This document shows positions 34,033 through 41,838 of a DNA stretch of 64,000 nt, piece after piece. Every line of letters begins with the position of its first letter. Positions within the stretch are counted from its first letter, which is position 1. The notes under the pieces are model-generated. The model did no database searches. It was given only the letters and a program-made list of their open reading frames with translations, and had not been told where the DNA came from. This stretch comes from Firmicutes bacterium UBA5227. Lineage in GTDB: Bacteria; Bacillota; Clostridia; Tissierellales; Sedimentibacteraceae. The position numbers were made by a program, and so were the translations under genes. The stretch is from NCBI GenBank assembly GCA_002409285.1, contig DHUT01000003.1, forward strand, positions 14,585 through 78,584, in the 5' to 3' direction.

Positions 34033-36549
34033 ATGAGTTATTATCCTTATATAAATAGTATTTTTATTAATGATCGACTCAAAAAAAAGTTGAGTGATGT
34101 TAAAATGTATCCAGTTACTACAATTATTGCGCCTGTAGGATATGGCAAAACCACTGCAATAAATTGGTGGGCAAAAAATCAATTGGAGAAAAATGAAAAC
34201 ACTGTTATTCTGCGTCAAATAATTTTAACAGATTCACTATCGGATTTTTGGTCGGGTTTTTCCAATTCATTCAAAAATTATCCGATTCTGGCGGATCATA
34301 TGGAAGCGTTAGGTTACCCGGGAGACGCAAGAAGCATATACTTTTTTACACAACTATTCAAGGAAATGTTAGTCAATAATAAAGAACCTATATATTTTAT
34401 ATTGGATGATGTTCACATTATCAGGAAAAAGGAGCAGATAAATCTCTTGCTATTTCTTTCCCAAAATATGCCGGAAAAATTTCATATAATACTTCTTTCT
34501 CGCAATCAGATCTTTGATGAAACAGAAAAGATGCGCTTGGGAAGCCTCCTTTGCGATATAACAATATCAGACCTGCGCCTTAAAAAAAATGAAGTTGATA
34601 TTTATGCAAAGTCCTGCGGTCTTAAACCAACTGATGATGTAATGAAAAAGCTTGCTGAAATTTCGGAAGGCTGGATTTCTATGATATATCTGAATTTCAA
34701 ATACTATACACAGAACAAAACATGGCTTTTAATCTCGGAAAACATTTATACTTTAATAAATGAAGTGTTATTTAATCCGTTACCGGAAAATATACGGGAA
34801 TTTCTTATACTCCTTGGTATAACTGATGGATTTACCATGGAACAGGCAGAGTACCTATGGCAAAATTCAGATGCTGCTGACCTGCTTGAAACTCTTACAA
34901 AAAACAATGCATTTATAACTAAAAACGAAAATGGTATATACCGTTACCACCATATGCTGCAAAAATGTGCAAGGCAAGGCTTTCATAAAAAGCCCGAATC
35001 TTATCAAAGGCAGAGCTATTCAAAATTAGGGTATTGGCATTTACGCTCAGGAGAATATAAATTTTCTTACAATGCTTTTTATAAAGCAGAAGATTGGAAC
35101 GGATTATTCACCACCATAGAAAAGGACAGATTTCTTAATTTCAATAAAGAGGACAGTCAAAATGTTTGCCGATGGTTAAAGGAATGCCCTGAAGATATTA
35201 TTCTTAAATATCCTTCAGCAATTACTTCATGCATGGTGGAAATGTTTGTGATTAACAACATTATGGAATTAAAACTGATGAAAAGATTATTGCTAAAATC
35301 ATTAAAACAAAATAATGCACTAACCCTGGAGGAAAAAAGTAATCTCTTGGGCGATGCAGAAGTGTCAGAAAGCTTTATATTTTACAATAATATTTCAGCA
35401 ATGAGTGACTGTTATCGCAAAGCAAGCTCCTTATTAAACCGCACATCATTGAGCATAAACCAAATGGGTGCATGGACATTTTCTGCTCCATCTGTCCTTA
35501 TGATGTACCATTGCACCGTGGGTGGTGCTGATAGAGAAAATGAAGAGCTAAAGAAGTGCATCCCATATTATTATCAAATATCCAATGGGCATGGCAGCGG
35601 TGCAGAGCATGCTTTTCAGGCTGAATTATTTTATGAACGAGGTCAAATTATTAATGCAGATATTTCAAACCGTATTGCTATGAGCAACGCTAAGATAAAA
35701 AGTCAATTCAGTATTATGGTAAATTCAAAAATTCTTTCAATGCGAATGGCGGTTTATAACGGCAGCTGGGACGAGATAGAAGAATGTAATGTTTCTAATA
35801 GGAAATTATTAATGGATGAAAAACAATATATATTAATAAATACCTTAGACATCGGCTTATGTTATATATATTCCCTGTTAGGGCATCCGGAGTCTGCACC
35901 TGAATGGATTTTTGAAAAAGGATTATCTAATGCAACTATCATGTTTCCTGCAATGCCAATGTTTAATACTTTCTATAATCAGCTGCTGCTGGCAAAAAAA
36001 GATTGGATTGAAGTAGTTGCAAGGAACAATGAATGTAAAGAAATAAACGGAGTGCACAATAACGTAATGTGCCGGATTTGGTTACATATACACCAGTCTG
36101 CTGCTTTAGAAAAACTTGACAGGCATGCTGATTCGGTGTCAGAATTAACAAAAGCGCTTGATTTAGCAGTTCCCGATAACATTATAATGCCTTTTGTCGA
36201 AAATGAAGTATACATAGAGAGTATATTAAAAGAAATCACAGGAAAAGGTATTTATGTTGAAAGTATAGATCGGGTACTGAAACTATCTGAAAGGTTTAGA
36301 AAAGGAAAACAAAAAATACAATTTGAACACTGGAACGAGTATGAAAAATACGGATTATCAAAAAAAGAATTAATAATAGCAAAATTGGCGTCACAGAGAA
36401 AAACCAATTTGGAAATTGCAAATGAACTGCATTTAGCAGAAGGAACCGTCAGAAATCAATTATCACATATATTTGAGAAGCTAAACATCAACGGTAACGT
36501 AAAAAACAAAAGAATAATGCTTGAATCTTTACTGAAAATGAAAGAATAA
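34033..36549 (+). CDS. MalT-like STAND ATPase LuxR-family regulator
   Basis: An 838-residue regulator. Residues about 20-270 are a STAND NTPase with Walker A IAPVGYGKTTAINWW and Walker B YFILDDVHII; a winged-helix and a helical-repeat (TPR-like) region of about 450 residues follow; the C-terminal LuxR helix-turn-helix is at about 773-835 (GLSKKELIIAKLASQRKTNLEIANELHLAEGTVRNQLSHIF). In this class ATP and an inducer drive oligomers that activate transcription. AGGAGGG lies 8 bases before the ATG. It faces away from the SipW operon and the BCCT gene converges on it, so its target is unclear; the neighbouring SipW operon is the best guess. Confidence 0.88.
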   Translation: MSYYPYINSIFINDRLKKKLSDVKMYPVTTIIAPVGYGKTTAINWWAKNQLEKNENTVILRQIILTDSLSDFWSGFSNSFKNYPILADHMEALGYPGDARSIYFFTQLFKEMLVNNKEPIYFILDDVHIIRKKEQINLLLFLSQNMPEKFHIILLSRNQIFDETEKMRLGSLLCDITISDLRLKKNEVDIYAKSCGLKPTDDVMKKLAEISEGWISMIYLNFKYYTQNKTWLLISENIYTLINEVLFNPLPENIREFLILLGITDGFTMEQAEYLWQNSDAADLLETLTKNNAFITKNENGIYRYHHMLQKCARQGFHKKPESYQRQSYSKLGYWHLRSGEYKFSYNAFYKAEDWNGLFTTIEKDRFLNFNKEDSQNVCRWLKECPEDIILKYPSAITSCMVEMFVINNIMELKLMKRLLLKSLKQNNALTLEEKSNLLGDAEVSESFIFYNNISAMSDCYRKASSLLNRTSLSINQMGAWTFSAPSVLMMYHCTVGGADRENEELKKCIPYYYQISNGHGSGAEHAFQAELFYERGQIINADISNRIAMSNAKIKSQFSIMVNSKILSMRMAVYNGSWDEIEECNVSNRKLLMDEKQYILINTLDIGLCYIYSLLGHPESAPEWIFEKGLSNATIMFPAMPMFNTFYNQLLLAKKDWIEVVARNNECKEINGVHNNVMCRIWLHIHQSAALEKLDRHADSVSELTKALDLAVPDNIIMPFVENEVYIESILKEITGKGIYVESIDRVLKLSERFRKGKQKIQFEHWNEYEKYGLSKKELIIAKLASQRKTNLEIANELHLAEGTVRNQLSHIFEKLNINGNVKNKRIMLESLLKMKE

Positions 36550-36552
36550 TCA

Positions 36553-36597
36553 TGCAAAAAAGAGCCCGGATCGAATCTTCAGTCCTAAGGCTCTTTT
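36553..36597. terminator. Terminator, copy B of the dispersed repeat
   Basis: Almost identical to the element at 26521-26565, sharing GAGCCCGGA and TTCAGTCCTAAGGCTCTT. The outer stem AAGAGCC/GGCTCTT is intact, while the inner stem has changed to GGATCGAA and pairs less well. It lies between converging genes ending at 36549 and 36612 and has T runs on both sides. Confidence 0.8.
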
Positions 36598-36611
36598 AAA
36601 TTATCTGTTAC

Positions 36612-38168
36612 CTACTCCTCTTTCACCATCTTCATTGTGTTGTAGAATAGGAAAAACATAATAAATATGAATGGGAACACCGCTATTATGGCAATTGTCT
36701 GTATCGCATCCAGACCTCCCATAAAGATTAAAATAGCAGAGCAAAGCGCCATTGCAACTCCCCACAATATTTTCAGGCTGGTTCTGGGGGAATCGTCACC
36801 TCCGCTGGAAAGCATACCTAATACTATTGTTGCCGAGTCTGCCGAAACCACAAAGAAAGTAAAAACAACAAACAGCATAACAGGTGCCATAATCTTGCTC
36901 AACGGGAACTGATTAAGCAGAACAAAAATACCATTTCCAACTTCTGCATTTATAGCACTTTCAATAATTCCTTTTGTAGCCGGATTCGTCTCAATGCTTA
37001 GTGCGGTGGAACCAAATATGCTGAAAAATACTATGTCAAATATAGTCGGAGCTATAACTGAAGCCATAACAAATTCTTTAATAGTTCTGCCTTTAGAAAT
37101 CTTGGCTATGAACATTGCAACAAATGGAGCCCATGAAATCCACCATGCCCAATAAAATACAGTCCATGAATCCAGCCATCCTGTATTGCCTACAGGATCT
37201 GTCCACAAGCTCATTGAAATAAAATTCTGAATATATATTCCCACGCTGTTAACAAGATTATCCAGGATATACCTTGTAGGTCCAAGTACAAATACAAACA
37301 ACAATAATCCGATACAAGCTATCATACTTACATTTGAACCGACCTTTATGCCTCTGTCAATAGGTAAACATGCAGATGCAAGGTAAGCTGCAGTAACAAT
37401 AACAAGGATAATGATATATACCGTATTATTCATCTGGACACCGTAGTTAAATGAAATTCCGGCTCCTAATTGCATAACCCCCATTCCTACAGATACACAC
37501 GTTCCGAAGAAAGTTATGCACAATGTAAACACATCAATAAACTTTCCTATGGGACCATAAATTTTTTCTCCCAGCAAGGGGTAAAAACATGAGCTTATAA
37601 GAGCAGGCATTCCTTTTTTAAATATAACCAGACCCAGGGGTATCCCCAGCATCACATATATTGCCCAGGGAGTAATTCCCCAATGCAGGTAGGAAACTGC
37701 CATTGACCATTCGGCAGCATGAACACTTCCCGGATCACCCGCATAAGTAGGTCCATTCAGGAAATGATATATCGGCTCACCAACTGACCAGTAAACAAGC
37801 CCAACACCCATCCCGGCTCCAAATAGCATGGCAAACCATGAAAAATTAGAATATTCCGGAACATCTGTATCTTTTCCAAACCTTATCTTTCCGTACTTAC
37901 TGAATGCAATAAAAAAGCAAAATACTACAAATGAAAATGAACCTCCTAAATACATCCATTTCCAGTTGGCAGTTATAGATGAAAGAATCTGATTCATAGA
38001 AGAATTCAATGACTCCATATCTATAGCTCCCCACAGAATAAAACCAAAACAAATTACCGCGGCCAAAATAAATACCATAGAATCCAAGCGGCCAAATATT
38101 CCCCAACTACGTGTATATTCTAACCGATCCCTTGGAACAAACTTTTCTTTTTTCTCCATCTTATTCAT
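36612..38168 (-). CDS. BCCT-family glycine betaine/choline/carnitine transporter
   Basis: A 518-residue transporter with 12 hydrophobic segments. The BCCT signature SWTVFYWAWWISWAPFVAMF near residue 325 and the SYLHWGITPWAIYVMLGIPLG segment near residue 163 are complete, with the tryptophan cage region of trimethylammonium binders. No long cytoplasmic osmosensing tail is present (it ends MVKEE), so it may serve uptake for catabolism rather than osmoprotection. It lies 62 bases after the grd genes on the same strand, which points to betaine as the substrate of that reductase. Confidence 0.92.
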   Translation of the reverse strand: MNKMEKKEKFVPRDRLEYTRSWGIFGRLDSMVFILAAVICFGFILWGAIDMESLNSSMNQILSSITANWKWMYLGGSFSFVVFCFFIAFSKYGKIRFGKDTDVPEYSNFSWFAMLFGAGMGVGLVYWSVGEPIYHFLNGPTYAGDPGSVHAAEWSMAVSYLHWGITPWAIYVMLGIPLGLVIFKKGMPALISSCFYPLLGEKIYGPIGKFIDVFTLCITFFGTCVSVGMGVMQLGAGISFNYGVQMNNTVYIIILVIVTAAYLASACLPIDRGIKVGSNVSMIACIGLLLFVFVLGPTRYILDNLVNSVGIYIQNFISMSLWTDPVGNTGWLDSWTVFYWAWWISWAPFVAMFIAKISKGRTIKEFVMASVIAPTIFDIVFFSIFGSTALSIETNPATKGIIESAINAEVGNGIFVLLNQFPLSKIMAPVMLFVVFTFFVVSADSATIVLGMLSSGGDDSPRTSLKILWGVAMALCSAILIFMGGLDAIQTIAIIAVFPFIFIMFFLFYNTMKMVKEE

Positions 38169-38230
38169 GCTGTTATTCTCCTTTATAATTATTAAAGATC
38201 AATATAAAAACAACACTTACATACCTACTT

Positions 38231-39541
38231 CTATATTTTAACCTTGTATACCTTCTGCTCTTTAATATCGTCCGTTAACGCATCTAATGCCACCCCCACA
38301 CGATAGTACCTAAGCTTCCACTGTACTTCCTTTGGAGTAGCCGGATCCCCTAAGGGGTATGGTATAGATATGGTCGGAACTATCTTGTTAGAACCCACGG
38401 TTGTTGCTACGGGTATCAGATTGCACATCTGGACTATAGGTATACCCGCCTTTTCAATTTCTTTTACCATTGTTGCTCCGCAACGTGTACAGGTACCTCA
38501 GGTCGATACCATTATAACCCCGTCAACATTATCCTCTTTCAGCTTTACGATTATTTCACTTGCCATCCTTGCAGCCTCTGCCTGGGTTGTTCCCGTACCT
38601 ACCGTACTGTAAAAATAATCATGCAGCCTGCCGTACTTTCCTTCTTTCAAATAGGCTTTCATTACATCTATGGGCATTATTACATTAGGGTCTGCATCCG
38701 CCGCAGCCGGGTCGAACCCTGCATGGATGGTTTTATAAACTCCCGGCTCAAGCCTGTCAGTCTTTGATATGTCATACCTTCCCCACCGTGTTGCAGACGC
38801 CGATTGAATTCTGTCAGGATTGTCAACAGGCACAATACCTCCTGTTGTAACCATGGCTATAGTTGCCTTTGACAAATCGGCAACAGGCGGAGCTACAGGT
38901 ACTCTGTCCGGTTCCGGAATAGGCAATTCTGTTTCAAAAGGAAGACCGTTTAATTTTTTAATAAGCATTTGAACTCCACGTTCTGCTCCGGTTCTGCCGG
39001 ATTCTAACCAGACCTGCGCCCTTATCCCTCTTGGGAAAAAGCCTTCTTCATCAGCCGGACCGGTTTTTTCTCCGCTTAATATCTTGTTGGCAAAAACAGC
39101 CATAGTTTTTACATCATTCTTCATCTTAGCCGCTGAATTTGCACCTTTGAATATATACATATCTTTTTTGAACATTTCAACCCCGGGATTTTCTTCATTC
39201 ATGGAAGTAATTACCGGAACATTGAATTTTTCCTTGACCGCTTTACAGATACTTCCGCAGGCAACACCGTACCTGCCTGCCTGGAAAGCCGGTCCTGCAA
39301 TAAAAATATCGAATTCCTTGCCTTCCAAAAATCCTAATATTTCTTTTATTGCTTCATCCGTATTACTTCCCATGTAGTTGTCGCCGCATATAACGGTGTA
39401 TGTAACTTCTCCATCAAGCATGGAATTAAGTGCAAGTCCCGGTCCTACAACACCTTCTCTGATTTCCGGTTTATAGTCGGCTGTATCCTCCCCGCCTATA
39501 CCTGCGAAAAATTGGTTTATGTAATGAATTGCTTTTTTCAT
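38231..39541 (-). CDS. grdH: Selenoprotein B of betaine/glycine/sarcosine reductase (GrdH/GrdB/GrdF type), UGA read as selenocysteine
   Basis: A 436-residue selenoprotein. The reading frame is interrupted by a single UGA at 38500-38498 (residue 348) and continues without shift: the sequence is VIMVST-Sec-GTCTRCGATMVKEI, the Sec-x-x-Cys-x-x-Cys motif known at this place in substrate-binding GrdB proteins. Read as a stop, the gene looks like two ORFs (347 and 79 residues). The enzyme takes the amine substrate as a Schiff base and passes the carboxymethyl group to the GrdA selenoprotein. AGGAGG lies 7 bases before the ATG at 39541. The neighbouring BCCT transporter favours betaine (GrdH); GrdB or GrdF cannot be excluded. 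grdA, grdC, grdD and selABCD are not in the window. Confidence 0.93.
38472..38500 (-). promoter_or_regulatory. Candidate bacterial SECIS element with the UGA codon
   Basis: The UGA (38500-38498) is followed after 13 bases by a 5-bp stem GTTGC/GCAAC with apical loop GGA (38484-38472). Position and G-containing loop fit bacterial SECIS elements that recruit SelB. Confidence 0.6.
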
Positions 39542-39552
39542 CCTGGCACCTC

Positions 39553-40878
39553 CTAAAATTCTTTCATTGTCTTGGGTGACCATCCTGCAATCATATCACC
39601 GCAGAACATTCCGTTGTTTTCCATTATTACGGAACCGTCTTCTCTCACTGATGATCCCAAAACTTCATCATAAGACCATCCTCCCGAAAGACCATCCCTT
39701 GCCAATGACTGCAATTCACCTATAACCTTGTCTGCCGGCGGAAGCTCGATAAGCTGCGAAACATTTCCTGTGGAAACTAATGCGTTTGCTTTCACATCAA
39801 GAGTTACCAAGGGCTGCGATGCACCGTCTCTTCCTGTACATTCATTGCTTATTCCCACCGTTTTTACTCCCACATCTTCCAATGCTGCAAGGCATAAAAT
39901 ATAATCCGCATCCGGATTGCCGTATCCTTCTTCAGTTACTATGGCGCCGTCCGCACCCAGGGATTTAGCCATCTGGGCTACAAATACAGAAGAACGTTTT
40001 TTCTGCTCCAGTGAAACATTTAGGTTCGACATAATGACTCCAAGGAAATTAATAGTCTTTCCATGCTCCTTATAAAGCTCCTTTATTGTGGGGAAGTTCT
40101 GGAAGTCATATGTAGCCCACTTTGATGAAGAAGGCATAAAGCTTCCGGAAATCAATGCCCCGTCCAATACCTCGTTGGGGTTCATGAATGACGGAACATA
40201 CTTATTCATGTCCCAGCCGTACACTAAATCATTGTATCCCATCTCTTCCATTTGTGACTGTGGCTGCATTACCAGTACCACAGACGGAAGTTTATTTGTA
40301 CTTTCCTCCCTTTTTGTTACCGGAGCGAGCTCATATGTTTCAATTTCTTCGGGTTCCATATCCTTTACAGCAGATCCTAAATATTCGGCAAATTTATGAG
40401 CTGCCATTCGTATTGCTGTATTTTTCTTTTGCTGTTCAAATCTTTCAAATTCTTCATCAGTATCAGCAACAATACAGATATTTATGAGCTGTGAAAACAG
40501 TGTATATTTTGCACCCACACCTCCCATATCAATTAATCCGTCTCCGAAACTTCCGTAGTGCATTCCAACACCAAGTACACTGCATCCTTTTAATGCGTGA
40601 ACTCTTCCTCTTCCTGCCATTTCCACATCCCCAGTGACACCCGGGAATACGGCTCTTCCGTCAGTCCTGCTCCTTGGCTCCACAGCTTCCTTAACCGGTA
40701 CTATACGTGTATTTTCGCCAGGCTTAGCGATAATAATATCCACGTCAGTAATGTGCTCGTCTTCTTTGATGAATTCTATTGCTTCTTTTTTGTTAATTGT
40801 CAAGATACCGTTATCAAACATGGTATTCTCACCAAAGATGACATCATCCACCAAAAAGTTGCCAATTTCCAGCTTCAT
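39553..40878 (-). CDS. grdI: Betaine/glycine reductase component B proprotein (GrdI/GrdE/GrdG type)
   Basis: A 441-residue proprotein of the GrdE/GrdG/GrdI family, which is cut into two subunits and carries a pyruvoyl-type carbonyl in known members. Visible landmarks are GVHALKGCSVLG-like sequence near residue 97, NEVLDGALISGSFMPSSSKW near residue 236, KTVGISNECTGRDGASQPLV near residue 340 and GMFCGDMIAGWSPKTMKEF at the end. The usual cleavage region could not be fixed by eye; the segment near 245-252 has serines and no cysteine. It is the first gene of the operon, 11 bases before the selenoprotein gene, with GGAGGAGA before the ATG. Confidence 0.88.
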   Translation of the reverse strand: MKLEIGNFLVDDVIFGENTMFDNGILTINKKEAIEFIKEDEHITDVDIIIAKPGENTRIVPVKEAVEPRSRTDGRAVFPGVTGDVEMAGRGRVHALKGCSVLGVGMHYGSFGDGLIDMGGVGAKYTLFSQLINICIVADTDEEFERFEQQKKNTAIRMAAHKFAEYLGSAVKDMEPEEIETYELAPVTKREESTNKLPSVVLVMQPQSQMEEMGYNDLVYGWDMNKYVPSFMNPNEVLDGALISGSFMPSSSKWATYDFQNFPTIKELYKEHGKTINFLGVIMSNLNVSLEQKKRSSVFVAQMAKSLGADGAIVTEEGYGNPDADYILCLAALEDVGVKTVGISNECTGRDGASQPLVTLDVKANALVSTGNVSQLIELPPADKVIGELQSLARDGLSGGWSYDEVLGSSVREDGSVIMENNGMFCGDMIAGWSPKTMKEF

Positions 40879-40915
40879 TTAATCTCCTCCTTTTCATTTA
40901 GCTGTTAATTTTAAG

Positions 40916-40939
40916 CAAATATAATCATGATTATATTTG
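40916..40939. promoter_or_regulatory. 24-bp perfect palindrome, TetR operator of the grd operon
   Basis: Half-site CAAATATAATCA followed directly by its exact complement. It lies just downstream of the grd -10 box and 37 bases before grdI, so a bound repressor would block transcription. The tetR gene is divergent from this site. Confidence 0.75.
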
Positions 40940-40948
40940 TTATTTTTT

Positions 40949-40977
40949 ATACTACCACAGGTTCAGCGATTGTGCAA
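40949..40977 (-). promoter_or_regulatory. Promoter of the grd operon
   Basis: On the minus strand -35 TTGCAC (40977-40972), spacer 17, -10 TAGTAT (40954-40949). The palindromic operator begins 9 bases downstream. Confidence 0.7.
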
Positions 40978-41052
40978 ACGATTTTAATAAAAATTTTTTT
41001 AATTTTTTGTAAAAATTATTACAAAATGTTATATCTTTTTTTTACTGATATA

Positions 41053-41060
41053 TGTATAAT
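41053..41060 (+). promoter_or_regulatory. Extended -10 promoter of tetR
   Basis: TGTATAAT at 41053-41060, 49 bases before the tetR start, with no good -35 box. Three partial ACATAAA direct repeats follow at about 41070-41092. Confidence 0.5.
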
Positions 41061-41108
41061 ATACAATATCAACATAAAACATAAAACATAGAACTGGCGG
41101 AAATTTAT

Positions 41109-41771
41109 ATGAGCGAAAAACATAGAAAAATGACAATGAACTGTTTTATTAATGCTGCTGATGAATTAATCAATGAAGTAGGGATAGAAAATGTAACAAT
41201 CAGGGGTATTGCAAAAAAAACAGGATATAACAGTGCAACCATATACAATTACTTTGAGAACCTTGATCACCTGATTTTTTTTGGTGCCTTTAGAAATATA
41301 AAGGATTACGCCCTGGCACTTAATCGATACCTTGCTGACGCAGAAAATGCAATGGACAGATTTTTAAAGGTATGGGAGTGTTTTTGTGATTATGCATATT
41401 TAAAGCCTGAAATTTACAATGCAATTTTCTTTCCAAGACTGTCAAAAAACATAGAGGAATATATTACAGAATATTATACCTTGTTTCCTGAAGATTTAGG
41501 TATACATCACGACACAGTTTCAACTATGCTCTTAAAAGGAAATATTAACGACAGAGGAATGACAACAGTTATTGACTGTATAAATGAGGGTTTTATAGAA
41601 CCACAGAATGCAGACAGGCTAAATGACACGACTCTTTTAATATTTGAGGGTATGCTCATGAGAGTTATGAGGGGTGCCGTCGGTTACAAAGACGCCACAA
41701 ACAAAACCATGGATTACATAAAGATTGTTGTGCAGTCACTTCTGATTAAAGGCTATGATTTTTATTACTGA
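41109..41771 (+). CDS. TetR-family regulator of the grd operon
   Basis: A 220-residue regulator. The helix-turn-helix is at about residues 30-55 (ENVTIRGIAKKTGYNSATIYNYFENLDHLI). The C-terminal effector domain is all-helical and not of a type I can name. It is divergent from grdI across 230 bases that contain a perfect 24-bp palindrome, the classical layout for a TetR repressor of the neighbouring operon. The likely effector is betaine or a relative, by inference. Confidence 0.88.
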   Translation: MSEKHRKMTMNCFINAADELINEVGIENVTIRGIAKKTGYNSATIYNYFENLDHLIFFGAFRNIKDYALALNRYLADAENAMDRFLKVWECFCDYAYLKPEIYNAIFFPRLSKNIEEYITEYYTLFPEDLGIHHDTVSTMLLKGNINDRGMTTVIDCINEGFIEPQNADRLNDTTLLIFEGMLMRVMRGAVGYKDATNKTMDYIKIVVQSLLIKGYDFYY

Positions 41772-41789
41772 TATTTAGCTTTGAAAAAC

Positions 41790-41825
41790 AATACGGACTT
41801 CTGCTTAATCGCAGAAGTCCGTATT
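41790..41825. terminator. Bidirectional terminator, tetR/nrdJ
   Basis: Perfect 15-bp stem AATACGGACTTCTGC and its complement with a 6-base loop, between converging genes ending at 41771 and 41839, with A and T runs on the two sides. Confidence 0.88.
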
Positions 41826-41838
41826 TATAAATTATTTA

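Noticed and set aside
38498..38500. Nonsense mutation splitting a grdB-type gene
   Set aside because: The residue is the known selenocysteine position of the family, the downstream frame is intact and well conserved, and a SECIS-like stem follows.
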